From Bacteroidaceae bacterium (GTDB taxonomy: Bacteria > Bacteroidota > Bacteroidia > Bacteroidales > Bacteroidaceae), in NCBI GenBank assembly GCA_017935785.1, contig JAGBGU010000073.1:1-64000 (forward strand): a stretch of DNA of 64,000 nucleotides, in the 5' to 3' direction. Below are positions 43,244 to 51,853 of the stretch, piece by piece. Position numbers and translations under genes: made by a program. The first letter of the stretch is position 1; every line of letters starts with the position of its first letter. The notes beneath the pieces are model-generated. The model was not told the origin of the DNA, made no database searches, and saw only the letters and a list, made by a program, of their open reading frames with translations.

Positions 43244-45391
43244 TTACAACCCCATCTCGCGGATAAGGTGGGGAGCATGTCCCCACTTCTCGATGAGGAA
43301 CAGTACAAAACGGATATCCACACCGATGCAGCGTTGCAGGTCGCTGTTGAAGCTTATGTCGCCGCTCATGGCCTCCCAGTTACCGTCGAACGCCAGTCCG
43401 ATAAGTTCGCCACGGCCGTTGAACATGGGGCTGCCGGAGTTTCCGCCTGTGATGTCATTATTGCTGATGAAGCAAAGCTGCATCTCGCCCGTGTGCTTGT
43501 CGGCATAGCGACCCCAGTCGCCTTTCTGCATCAGTGCCACGATGTCGTCCTCTAGCTTGTAGTCTTCGATCTCCTTCTGCTTGGAAGCCTTGTCCAGCAG
43601 GCTCTGGGCGTTGGTATAGTAGTCGAAACGTTTTCCGCCGGCTGTGTAGTCCTGCACGAATCCGTAGCTCAGGCGCATGGTAAAGTTGGCATCGCTGTAA
43701 TGGGGGTTCTGCTGGTCCATCTCCAGCAGCGCCTGGGTAAGCAGGTGTTCGTTGAATGCGATGGTGCGTCCCTGTTCGCGCATGCCCTGCTGTATCTGTG
43801 AGAATTTGTTGGGGATAATCTCACACAGTCTGAAGGCAGGGTCGGTCTGGCGCAGGCTGCTGTCTGCCAGCAGGCGGTCCAGGCACGATTCATCCTTGCA
43901 GATGGTCTTTTCAAAAAGGTTGCGGGTGTATGCCTTGCAGTCTCCGCCGAATTCCTTGTCAATGATGTCGTAGCATTCGGGCAGGAATTTGGCCGGAACT
44001 TGCTTGCGGTAGTTCTCCAGCAGCACGCCCATGGTTTCCTGGTCCAATCGAGCGTCGTAGTCCTTGAAGAAGCGCTGTACGGCCTCGCGTGTGGCCTCCA
44101 CCTGTGTCTTTCCGGCATCTTGGGGAATACGGCTCAGCATGCTGGCAATGCGGTAAATCTCTATACCGCGCATGAAGGTCTCGCTGTAGAATCCGCCCGC
44201 GTGTACGGCTTCGCGGCGCTGTGCGTAGGCCTGTTCCAGTTGTGTGAACATGTCTCCAAAGCGGCGGCTCAGGTCCTTGTCGGTCTTGTACCACTGCATG
44301 ATGCGCTTTTCCAGTTCCTGCTTCTGGCCGATTACGTTCAGGTCGGCAATGGCCTTGTTCATTCCGATGGAGTTCTTCCAGTAGTTGCTGCTTCCGGCAT
44401 ATTTGCTGGCGTACTTGATGCCTATGGCACGGTCGGCATCCATCCACTTCTTCCACACCTCCTGCTTCTTTCCGCGCACCTGTATGGTGGACACGTTGCG
44501 GTCTTCCACGCGTTCGCGTATACCCCAGGAACTAAGGTAGCGGCTGGTACTTCCGGGGTAGCCCACGGTCATGCAGTAGTCGCCGGGGCGGTATCCGTCA
44601 ATGCTCACCTTGGCGTAGCGCTTGGGCTTCAGGGGCACGTTGTCCTTGCTGTATTCGGCAGGTTCGCCGTTCTTGTCGGCATAAATTCGGAACATGCTGA
44701 AGTCGCAGGTCTGGCGCGGCCACATCCAGTTGTCCGTGTCGCCGCCAAACTTACCCAGTGTCTGTGTGGCGGTGAAGACCAGTCGCACATCGCGGTAGGT
44801 CTTGTACTTTGACACGTAGAAGGCGTTTCCGCCGTAATAGCTGCGTACCATACAGTCCATACCGGGATTGGCGCGGCTGTATTCGCGCTCCACGGCGCTA
44901 CAGATGGAGTCTGTCTTGGTGTTGTTGATTTCCTTGGCCGGTACGGTAGGGTTGGCGCGGTAGATGCTGTCCAGTGCCGTCATGATGCGCGAGGTACACT
45001 CCTCGGTACTTTGCAGGAAACGAACGAACAAACCCTCCGCAGGGCGTTCCTCCTGCATGTTCCGTGCCACGAATCCGTTGGCCAGGATGTCGTCCTGGGG
45101 AGTGGAGAGCGCCTGTATGGCACCGAATCCGCAGTGGTGGTTGGTAAATACCAGTCCGTTGGGGCTGACAACGACTCCGGAGCAGAAGTCACCGAAGTCC
45201 ACCACGGCATCCTTAAGGCTTACGCCGTCGGGGTTGTACAACTCGGCTGGGGTGAGAGTCAGCCCCAGGCCCTTCATGATGTCGGCAGTCTTCTGGTCTA
45301 TGCGGTTCAGCATCCACATACCCTCGTCGGCATGCATCTGCAGGCTGCCAGCCGCCAGAAGCGCGGCGGCAAGGATTTTCTTAATCTTCAT
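43244..45391 (-). CDS. S46 family dipeptidyl-peptidase, DPP7-like
   Basis: A 715-residue exported serine peptidase with a signal peptide ending near LQMHA. The chymotrypsin-like catalytic triad is visible: His in FTNHHCGFGA (about 85-86), Asp in GGDTDNWMWPRQTCDF, and Ser-652 in GGNSGSPMF. The S1-determining position in FDGNWE is Gly-670, corresponding to Gly-673 of Porphyromonas DPP7, where DPP11 has Arg. This predicts hydrophobic rather than acidic P1 preference. These periplasmic or outer-membrane enzymes release dipeptides that feed amino-acid fermentation. It is monocistronic, with a leader of about 137 nt containing two small hairpins. Confidence 0.93.
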   Translation of the reverse strand: MKIKKILAAALLAAGSLQMHADEGMWMLNRIDQKTADIMKGLGLTLTPAELYNPDGVSLKDAVVDFGDFCSGVVVSPNGLVFTNHHCGFGAIQALSTPQDDILANGFVARNMQEERPAEGLFVRFLQSTEECTSRIMTALDSIYRANPTVPAKEINNTKTDSICSAVEREYSRANPGMDCMVRSYYGGNAFYVSKYKTYRDVRLVFTATQTLGKFGGDTDNWMWPRQTCDFSMFRIYADKNGEPAEYSKDNVPLKPKRYAKVSIDGYRPGDYCMTVGYPGSTSRYLSSWGIRERVEDRNVSTIQVRGKKQEVWKKWMDADRAIGIKYASKYAGSSNYWKNSIGMNKAIADLNVIGQKQELEKRIMQWYKTDKDLSRRFGDMFTQLEQAYAQRREAVHAGGFYSETFMRGIEIYRIASMLSRIPQDAGKTQVEATREAVQRFFKDYDARLDQETMGVLLENYRKQVPAKFLPECYDIIDKEFGGDCKAYTRNLFEKTICKDESCLDRLLADSSLRQTDPAFRLCEIIPNKFSQIQQGMREQGRTIAFNEHLLTQALLEMDQQNPHYSDANFTMRLSYGFVQDYTAGGKRFDYYTNAQSLLDKASKQKEIEDYKLEDDIVALMQKGDWGRYADKHTGEMQLCFISNNDITGGNSGSPMFNGRGELIGLAFDGNWEAMSGDISFNSDLQRCIGVDIRFVLFLIEKWGHAPHLIREMGL

Positions 45392-45454
45392 ATTGCTGTT
45401 GTGTTTGTTAAAATCTTGTGGTTATGGACAAATGGGGTAGTTTGGAGAGAGGGA

Positions 45455-45526
45455 AGGAGCATCCTCACGGACGCTCCTGAAATAGGGAGATGAAGACCGC
45501 TGTCTTCTGAAACGGTATTATACCGT
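45455..45526 (-). promoter_or_regulatory. Structured leader of the S46 peptidase mRNA
   Basis: Two short dyads lie between the -7 box and the ATG: AGGAGC/GCTCCT (45455-45460 and 45473-45478) and ACGGTA/TACCGT (about 45512-45526). They could be simple leader hairpins, or the first could be a weak terminator of the upstream helicase transcript. I see no known riboswitch. Confidence 0.35.
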
Positions 45527-45533
45527 CAAGCTG

Positions 45534-45541
45534 CAAAGATA
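45534..45541 (-). promoter_or_regulatory. Bacteroidetes -7 box for the S46 peptidase
   Basis: The minus strand reads TATCTTTG, a full match to TAnnTTTG. It implies a leader of about 137 nt. No clear -33 box is seen. Confidence 0.45.
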
Positions 45542-45605
45542 AATAAATCTCCCTTTTCCCTTTTTCTCCTTAGTCTGATAAAAAACTGTTTTTTCAGCGT
45601 TTTTA

Positions 45606-47504
45606 TTATTTCTTCTTCTTGGGCTTTCTTCTTGCCCAGCCTTCCTCATCGTTGTTGTTCTTGGCCTGCTTTGTGCCGGGGTTGAGGAACGCCAGCCAGT
45701 CTTCCTTGGCAAACTTCTTGCCTCTTGGCGATGTGTATCCCCTTTCTTCGCGGCTGGGCTTTTTCTTGGACGGCTTATCCTGTACAGGCTTCTCGGGACT
45801 GGCTTTCTTGCGTGCCTTGGTGGCGGAGGGAGCGTTCTTCTCACCGCCGCGGTCGGCATAGTCAGCCACCACGCTGCGTCCCTTTACGCTAACGCCGTGC
45901 TTCAGACCCTTTACCACGCGTTCGGCATCCTCTTCGGCCACTTCAACAAAGGAGAAGTTCTTCATCAGGTCTATGCGTCCTATCTCCACCTTGTTGCCCT
46001 TTACGTTGTTGTTGATGAGGCCTATGATTTCGCGGGCGAACTGTCCGTCAATCTTTCCTACGTTGAGGAACAGCCTTACATATCCCTCTTCGGCGGTGCG
46101 GTCGCCGCGCTTGCGTCCGCCCTCGGCCTTGCCCTTCTTCTTTGCGTCCTTGTCCTTTGTCTGGGAGACGTTCTCAATTTCGGGGGCGTTGGCATAATAT
46201 TGCAGGAAGCGTCCGAACTCGCGGCTCAGGATGCGCTTGATAAGGTCTTCCTTCTCCAGCCATTCCCATCGTTTGGCCACTTCGGGCAGGAAGGGGGCAA
46301 TCTCCTCCTCGTCAATCTCCACGCGTTCTATTTCGTCAATGACATGATAGAGCTGTTTGGCGCAGATGTCCTTGGGCTCGGGCAGCGTGCCCTTGACAAA
46401 TTCTTTCTGTATGATGCGCTCAACCTGTTTAATCTTGTTCTTTTCCCTTACGTGTACAATGCAGATGCTGGTACCCTTCTTACCGGCGCGTCCGGTACGA
46501 CCGCTCCGGTGGGTATAGCTTTCTGTATCGTCAGGCATGCCGTAGTTGATGACGTGGGAAAGGTCGTTCACGTCCAGTCCGCGTGCGGCCACATCGGTGG
46601 CAATGAGCAGTTGGGTACGGTGCTTGCGGAACTTCTGCATGGTAAGGTCGCGCTGCTGCTGGCTCAGTTCGCCGTGCAGGGCGTCGGCGTTGTATCCGTC
46701 GCGGATGAGGTTGTCCGCCACCTCCTGTGTCTCCATTCGGGTACGGCAGAATATGATGGCGTAGATGCGGGGGTAGAAGTCTACGATACGCTTCAGCGCC
46801 AGATACTTGTCTTTGGCGTGCACCATATAGTAGATGTGGTTTACGCTTTCCGCGCCTTCGTTGCGGCTGCCCACCTGTATGGTGTGCGGATTGCGCAGGT
46901 AGTTCTTGGCTATACGCTCAATCTCCTTGCTCATGGTGGCGCTGAAGAGCAGTGTGCTGCGTTCCTGGGGAATGCCCTCCAGAATGGCGTCGAGGTCTTC
47001 CTGGAAACCCATGCTCAACATTTCGTCGGCCTCGTCAAGTACCACATGGGTAACGCCGTCCAGCTGGGCGACTCCGCGCTTCATCAGGTCGAGCAGACGG
47101 CCCGGTGTGGCCACAATGATGTCCACTCCCGCTTTCAGCGCACGGATCTGCGGCTCAATGTTGGCTCCGCCGTAAACGGCCAGAGTGCGCAGTGAGGGCA
47201 GATGCTTGGCAAAGCCTTCCAGATCGTCGGCAATCTGCAGGCAAAGCTCGCGTGTGGGACTTAGGATGAGGGCTTTGGGACCGTGCTGTTCCACGGTGCG
47301 CAGCTTCTCCAGTACGGGAAGTCCGTAAGCGGCGGTCTTTCCGGTTCCTGTCTGTGCCAGGGCAATTAAATCAACGTTGGGGGTGTCTTGGGACAGCAGC
47401 CAGGGAATCACCTCTTCCTGAACGGGCATGGGGTGTTCGTACCCCTGCTCTTCAATGGCTTGCAGCAATTCGTTGCACAAGCCTAATTCTGTAAAAGTCT
47501 TCAT
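45606..47504 (-). CDS. DEAD-box RNA helicase with DbpA-type RNA-binding domain
   Basis: A 632-residue ATP-dependent RNA helicase. The Q motif precedes AQTGTGKT (motif I, about 49-56). PTRELCLQ, VLDEADEML (motif II) and SATMS (motif III) follow, then in the second RecA domain ATDVAARGLDV and HRSGRTGRAG (motif VI). Residues about 475-560 form a DbpA-like RRM (YVRLFLNVGKIDG, FSFVEVAEEDAERV). The last 75 residues are a lysine-rich disordered tail. The architecture is that of CsdA/DeaD-type helicases, acting in ribosome assembly or mRNA turnover. Confidence 0.95.
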   Translation of the reverse strand: MKTFTELGLCNELLQAIEEQGYEHPMPVQEEVIPWLLSQDTPNVDLIALAQTGTGKTAAYGLPVLEKLRTVEQHGPKALILSPTRELCLQIADDLEGFAKHLPSLRTLAVYGGANIEPQIRALKAGVDIIVATPGRLLDLMKRGVAQLDGVTHVVLDEADEMLSMGFQEDLDAILEGIPQERSTLLFSATMSKEIERIAKNYLRNPHTIQVGSRNEGAESVNHIYYMVHAKDKYLALKRIVDFYPRIYAIIFCRTRMETQEVADNLIRDGYNADALHGELSQQQRDLTMQKFRKHRTQLLIATDVAARGLDVNDLSHVINYGMPDDTESYTHRSGRTGRAGKKGTSICIVHVREKNKIKQVERIIQKEFVKGTLPEPKDICAKQLYHVIDEIERVEIDEEEIAPFLPEVAKRWEWLEKEDLIKRILSREFGRFLQYYANAPEIENVSQTKDKDAKKKGKAEGGRKRGDRTAEEGYVRLFLNVGKIDGQFAREIIGLINNNVKGNKVEIGRIDLMKNFSFVEVAEEDAERVVKGLKHGVSVKGRSVVADYADRGGEKNAPSATKARKKASPEKPVQDKPSKKKPSREERGYTSPRGKKFAKEDWLAFLNPGTKQAKNNNDEEGWARRKPKKKK

Positions 47505-47512
47505 ATTGGGTG

Positions 47513-47520
47513 CAAAGGTA
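47513..47520 (-). promoter_or_regulatory. Bacteroidetes -7 box for the helicase
   Basis: The minus strand reads TACCTTTG (TAnnTTTG). It ends only 9 nt before the ATG at 47504, so a transcript from here would have a leader of about 2-5 nt. Confidence 0.4.
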
Positions 47521-47564
47521 GTTATTTTTTCTTATTTGTCCCTGATTATTAACCGAAAAAAGGC

Positions 47565-47572
47565 TATCTTTG
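47565..47572 (+). promoter_or_regulatory. Bacteroidetes -7 box for the patatin gene
   Basis: TATCTTTG matches TAnnTTTG. A TTTG at 47535-47538 is too far upstream (26 bp) to be ideal. The box supports the ATG at 47594 as start rather than the upstream in-frame ATG at 47570, which lies within it. Confidence 0.45.
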
Positions 47573-47593
47573 CATCCAAAAAAACAGGAAAGC

Positions 47594-48445
47594 ATGAAGA
47601 AAGGTCTGATTTTGGAAGGTGGCGGAATGCGTGCCTTGTTTACAGCCGGTATTCTGGATGTGATGATGGAGGAACGCATTACGGTGGACGGTACGGTAGG
47701 AGTTTCGGCCGGCGCCACGTTCGGGTGCAATTACAAGTCGGTGCAGCCCGGTCGTCCGCTCCGTTACAATCTCCGTTTCATGAAAGACCCCCGCTACATG
47801 GGGTGGCGCACACTGCTGAAGGACGGCAATCTGGTGAGCGCCGAGTTCAGCTACCACACCATGCCGACAGAACTGGACATTTTTGATGCCGAAACATTTG
47901 CCGCCAACCCGATGGAGTTTCATGTGGTCTGTACCGACGTTTATACGGGAAAGCCGGTCTATAAGAAACTCACTCATGTGGACTATGACTGTCTTGAATG
48001 GCTCCGCGCCTCGGCCTCAATGCCAATCGTGTCCCGACCGGTTGAGGTGGGCGGATACAAGCTTCTGGACGGCGGAATTGCCGACTCCATACCCTTGCGC
48101 TATTTCCAGGATTTGGGCTACGAGCGCAATATCGTAATCCTGACCCAGCCCAAGGGATTTACCAAAAAACGTACCAAGCTGATGCCGGCATTCCACCTTT
48201 TCACACGCCGTTATCCCGCCATTGTAAAGGCCATGGGCAGAAGGCATCTCATGTACAACGAGCAGCTGGAATATCTGCAGCAGCAGGAGGAAGAGGGGCG
48301 CATACTGCTCATTTATCCGCCCGAACCACTGCCTATAGGACGAACGGAGCAGAACGAGAAGAAGATGCGTCACGTCTACGGGCTGGGACGCCGGATGGGG
48401 CTGGACCGGCTGGAGGAAATCAAGGCTTTCCTGGCTGCGGAATAA
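47594..48445 (+). CDS. Patatin-like phospholipase
   Basis: About 283 residues. The N terminus KGLILEGGGMRALFTAGIL has the oxyanion GGGxR loop. The nucleophile elbow GVSAG follows, with the Asp of the Ser-Asp dyad in LLDGGIADSIPL. It matches the YjjU-type bacterial patatins. Without a signal peptide it is probably cytosolic or membrane-associated, with acyl-ester hydrolase activity. I choose MKKGLILEGGG at 47594 because the upstream ATG overlaps the promoter box. The PfkB kinase gene follows at 34 bp. Confidence 0.9.
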   Translation: MKKGLILEGGGMRALFTAGILDVMMEERITVDGTVGVSAGATFGCNYKSVQPGRPLRYNLRFMKDPRYMGWRTLLKDGNLVSAEFSYHTMPTELDIFDAETFAANPMEFHVVCTDVYTGKPVYKKLTHVDYDCLEWLRASASMPIVSRPVEVGGYKLLDGGIADSIPLRYFQDLGYERNIVILTQPKGFTKKRTKLMPAFHLFTRRYPAIVKAMGRRHLMYNEQLEYLQQQEEEGRILLIYPPEPLPIGRTEQNEKKMRHVYGLGRRMGLDRLEEIKAFLAAE

Positions 48446-48479
48446 TTTTTAATGTAACTATCAAAAGAAAGGACAGGCC

Positions 48480-49397
48480 ATGCGTAAAGTGATAGGAATG
48501 GGCGAGACCATTCTGGACATACTCTTTAAGGACCGGCAGCCGGTGGCGGCTGTGCCCGGCGGAAGCAGTTTCAATGCCATAATCAGTACGGGAAGGGCCG
48601 GCGTGCCCTGCCACTTCATTGGCTGTACCGGCTCGGACGAGGTGGGGCGGATGATTGTGGATTTCATGAACGACAATGGTGTGAGTACGCAGTACTTTGA
48701 GCAGTCGGAAGAGAAAAGCGCCATAAGCCTGGCTTTCCTTGATGAGAGCGGCGACGCGCACTACTCCTTCTACAAACCTTCAATAAAATGTCCCGGAGAC
48801 AAGAGCCATCCGTCGTTTGGCGCGGATGATGTTCTGCTCTTCGGCTCGTATTATGCCTGCTGCACGGCTATGCGCAGTTTTGTCAGCGCAGTGATGGCCG
48901 ATGCCGTGCGTTCGGGCGCCATCCTTTATTACGACCTGAACTTCCGCCGCAGCCATGCGCACGAACTTCCGGCGCTGCTTCCTGTCATTGAGGAAAACAT
49001 GGGCATGAGTACCATAGTAAGGGGAAGTGCGGACGACTTTGAGGTGATGTACGGCCTGCGTGATGCCGAACAGATATACAACAGGCATATTGCCGCGCAT
49101 TGTCCGCTGTTTATCTGTACCTCTGGAGCCGAGGCCATTACGGTTTGCACGCCTGCAGGAATCTGGAAATTCCCTGTTACTCCCATCAATGACGTGGTAA
49201 GCACGGTAGGGGCGGGCGACAATTTCAATGCCGGATTCTCCTGCGCCTTGATATGGAACGGCATTACCCGTTCCCGTTTGGCCCAACTTGGTGAGGCCCA
49301 CTGGCAGCAACTGGTGGCGACAGCCTCCGCCTTTTCTGCCGCTGCCTGCCGAAGCACGGAAAACTATGTCCCGAGGGATTTCAAAGTGCGGTTCTGA
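48480..49397 (+). CDS. PfkB-family carbohydrate kinase
   Basis: A 305-residue ribokinase-like sugar kinase. Seen are the N-terminal GMGETILDILF, the substrate loop VPGGSSFNAIISTGRAG, and near the C terminus the ATP/anion-hole motif STVGAGDNFNAGF with the catalytic Asp. It is probably a fructokinase or related ATP-dependent hexokinase; the exact sugar cannot be told. It is second in a two-gene unit with the patatin gene. Confidence 0.9.
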   Translation: MRKVIGMGETILDILFKDRQPVAAVPGGSSFNAIISTGRAGVPCHFIGCTGSDEVGRMIVDFMNDNGVSTQYFEQSEEKSAISLAFLDESGDAHYSFYKPSIKCPGDKSHPSFGADDVLLFGSYYACCTAMRSFVSAVMADAVRSGAILYYDLNFRRSHAHELPALLPVIEENMGMSTIVRGSADDFEVMYGLRDAEQIYNRHIAAHCPLFICTSGAEAITVCTPAGIWKFPVTPINDVVSTVGAGDNFNAGFSCALIWNGITRSRLAQLGEAHWQQLVATASAFSAAACRSTENYVPRDFKVRF

Positions 49398-49468
49398 AAA
49401 TGCTTTTTCATTGGCCTTAAGCCGTCTGTGTCCTGGGCTGTAATCCGAGGCCGCAAGGCGCACTCAGT

Positions 49469-50428
49469 TTACTGCAGTTCATCCAGATTGACCAGTCCGT
49501 TGGCAATGGCATAGACAGCCAGTCCGGCGCTTGAATGAATGCGCAGCTTGCGGCTGATGTTGCGGCGGTGCGTCATTACGGTGTTCACCGAAATAAAGAG
49601 AGCGTCGGCTATTTCCTTGTTTGAAAGCCCTTTTGCCACTTGCCGGATAATGTCGCATTCCCGTTCGCTCAGCGTATCGGAAACCGCGCCCTCCTGTTCT
49701 TCCTCCTCTTCCGGCGTAATGTGGTTAAGGCGCAGTTCCTCTTCCAAAGCCATTACACTTTCGGCAAAAAGCGTGTCTTCCATTCTGCAATGCGTCTGCA
49801 GGTCTTCTTCCGTCATGAAGATGTCCATCAGTACCTCGCCCATCAGATTGGCGTTTTGCTGTCCGGGGAAGTATTTCAGCACAATGCTCTTCAGTTCCTC
49901 AATGCTTTTTTCTATTCCGGCATGGTTTCCGCTATGCTGCTTCACCAGCGAACTGAAGTCCTGCGAGGGAATCTTGCCTTGCAACAGCTTGGTCACATAA
50001 GGGTGTATGTGCTCGTTTTCGTAATTCATGTGATGGATGACCTCTGCCATATACTCGTCGTAGAATTTCAGAATGAGCATGGAAATCTGGCTTGGCTTAG
50101 AATAGTCAAGCGCCTCAATCAGTTTGCGGCGTATGCCGGGAAGGCGGAAGTCGACAAAATAGGAGTGCGAATTCTTAAGATATACGATAAGCTGGGTAAG
50201 GTCTATCTGCCGTACCATTTCGCCGATATGAGCGTGTGCCGGATCCTTCAGATAGTTCACTACGGTGAGGAACGTGGGTAGGTGTACGTCGGCCTGGCGG
50301 CAGGTTTCCTCCACCGTCTGGTTTCCAAAACCCAGTGCAATGCCAAAGCGCCCCATCATCTGCAACATACGGTAGTCGTCACTGATTACATCGCTCATGG
50401 GGTCTGATCCGTGATATTTTTCTGTCAT
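49469..50428 (-). CDS. ScdA/Ric-like hemerythrin-domain LuxR-type transcription regulator
   Basis: A 319-residue predicted one-component regulator. Residues about 20-65 resemble the ScdA N-terminal (DUF542) domain (GRFGIALGFGNQTVEETCRQADV), but the usual Cys-Cys-Gly-Gly is replaced by ALGFGN. Residues about 80-225 are hemerythrin-like, with candidate di-iron ligands in KNSHSYF, HHMNYENEHIHPY, KQHSGNHAGIE and THCRMEDTLF. An acidic linker (TPEEEEEQEG) leads to a GerE/LuxR helix-turn-helix (about 255-310, LSERECDIIRQVAKGLSNKEIADALFISVNTVMTHRRNI, in which no single quoted motif is atypical). It probably senses oxygen, NO or redox state and controls transcription directly. It is divergent from the RidA-ccsBA-dacB unit. 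Confidence 0.85.
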   Translation of the reverse strand: MTEKYHGSDPMSDVISDDYRMLQMMGRFGIALGFGNQTVEETCRQADVHLPTFLTVVNYLKDPAHAHIGEMVRQIDLTQLIVYLKNSHSYFVDFRLPGIRRKLIEALDYSKPSQISMLILKFYDEYMAEVIHHMNYENEHIHPYVTKLLQGKIPSQDFSSLVKQHSGNHAGIEKSIEELKSIVLKYFPGQQNANLMGEVLMDIFMTEEDLQTHCRMEDTLFAESVMALEEELRLNHITPEEEEEQEGAVSDTLSERECDIIRQVAKGLSNKEIADALFISVNTVMTHRRNISRKLRIHSSAGLAVYAIANGLVNLDELQ

Positions 50429-50475
50429 GGTTTTCGTGCCTTGAATATTACCGATACTTGATTACTTTCTTCGGG

Positions 50476-50483
50476 CAAATTTA
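50476..50483 (-). promoter_or_regulatory. Bacteroidetes -7 box for the hemerythrin-LuxR gene
   Basis: The minus strand reads TAAATTTG (TAnnTTTG), about 48 nt before the ATG at 50428. A TTGG, about 23 bp upstream on that strand, may be a weak -33 element. Confidence 0.45.
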
Positions 50484-50646
50484 CAAAAATGTTTGCATAG
50501 AAAAAACCAAGTTCCGCCCTTTTGTCGTCCCTGTAAGGCAAAAATAATCAATTTTAGGTATGCATTCCGGTAACTTCTTCACATACATGAGATTGGTAAA
50601 ACCGTAAAAAAGCGGAGCATAGGCAAGATAGTTGGACAAAAAATAG

Positions 50647-50654
50647 TATCTTTG
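50647..50654 (+). promoter_or_regulatory. Bacteroidetes -7 box for the RidA-like gene
   Basis: TATCTTTG matches TAnnTTTG, 22 nt before the ATG at 50677. No -33 TTTG is seen at the usual spacing. With the minus-strand box at 50476 it marks a divergent control region of 248 bp. Confidence 0.5.
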
Positions 50655-50676
50655 CAACCAAATGTAAAGAAAACGC

Positions 50677-51819
50677 ATGATTAAATACGATAAAAAGGAC
50701 TTTGAGCCGGCAGGAGTCGTGCTTCAGACCTCGGCCTTTTCCGGCTGCGGAGGTGTGGACGAATGGCATGTAATAATGCATGTCAAGGTTGCTGGCGAAT
50801 CTTTTTCCGGACAAATGGAACGGCTGGCCCGCGCCGAGGCCCTCTTGATGAAAGAACCGGAATGGGAAGGCGCACAATGTGTGACACGCCGCTATTTCCT
50901 TTCGGACAGCGCCAACCAGTATGCCGATATGCCGGCACAGCTTTCCGGTGCAACAAGTGTTATCCAGCAGCCCCCCTTGGACGGAAGCAAGGTGGCGGTA
51001 TGGCTGTATCTGGTTCGCGGAATGGTAGTTTCAAGCCAGGACGGCACCACAATCTGCGCCAGCAACGGGTACACACACCTTTGGCGCATGGGAATGCAGC
51101 ATCCCGAAGGCGACAGCGCCCTTCAGACCACAAAGCTGCTGGACCGTTACGAGGAAATTCTCTCCGGCTACGGAGCCAACGTGGAGGAAAACTGTATGCG
51201 TACCTGGTTTTTTGTGCGTGATGTGGACACTCATTATGCCGGACTGGTGCAGGCGCGAAAGGAGTGGTTCTCCCGGCACGGGCTGACGGAACAGACACAC
51301 TACATTGCCAGCACTGGCATTGGAGGAGGACCGGCAGACACAAAAGCATTGGTACAATTGGGCACTTATGCCATGAAAGGGATGGAGCCTTCGCAAGTCC
51401 GCTATCTGCATGCACCGCAATGGCTCAATGCCACCCACGAGTACGGCGTAACCTTTGAGCGTGGTACGGCAATTGAGTACGGCGACCGCGCCCATGTCCT
51501 GATTTCCGGAACAGCCAGTATAGACCATTTGGGACAGGTGGTGTATCCGGGCGACATTGTGGGACAGACCCGCAGGATGTGGGACAATGTGAATGCCCTT
51601 TTGCAGGAAGCGCAGTCCTCAATGGAAGATGTCATGCACATTATCGTCTATCTGCGCGACATTGCCGATTATACAACGGTAAGCCGTCTTTTCTCCGAGC
51701 GTTTCCCGCAGATACCTACCGTGATCACACTGGCTCCCGTATGCCGTCCCGCATGGCTTATTGAAATGGAATGTGTGGCTGTGGTGCCTCGCAATCAGGC
51801 CGAATACCGCGCTTTCTGA
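50677..51819 (+). CDS. RidA/chorismatase-superfamily protein
   Basis: A 380-residue cytosolic protein. The C-terminal third is a YjgF/RidA-type fold (HVLISGTASIDHLGQVVYPGDIVGQTRRMWDNV, with ITLAPVCRPAWLIEMECVAV). The N-terminal part is a second, diverged domain, an arrangement like FkbO/Hyg5-type chorismatases. Whether it hydrolyses chorismate or deaminates imines cannot be decided by eye. It lies 34 bp before the ResB-CcsA gene and probably shares its transcript. Confidence 0.75.
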   Translation: MIKYDKKDFEPAGVVLQTSAFSGCGGVDEWHVIMHVKVAGESFSGQMERLARAEALLMKEPEWEGAQCVTRRYFLSDSANQYADMPAQLSGATSVIQQPPLDGSKVAVWLYLVRGMVVSSQDGTTICASNGYTHLWRMGMQHPEGDSALQTTKLLDRYEEILSGYGANVEENCMRTWFFVRDVDTHYAGLVQARKEWFSRHGLTEQTHYIASTGIGGGPADTKALVQLGTYAMKGMEPSQVRYLHAPQWLNATHEYGVTFERGTAIEYGDRAHVLISGTASIDHLGQVVYPGDIVGQTRRMWDNVNALLQEAQSSMEDVMHIIVYLRDIADYTTVSRLFSERFPQIPTVITLAPVCRPAWLIEMECVAVVPRNQAEYRAF

Positions 51820-51853
51820 GAAGACGGAATAATATCAAAAGGATTGAAGGATA

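Noticed and set aside
45455-45526. Riboswitch in the S46 peptidase leader
   Set aside because: Only two short separate dyads are present, with no recognisable riboswitch core.
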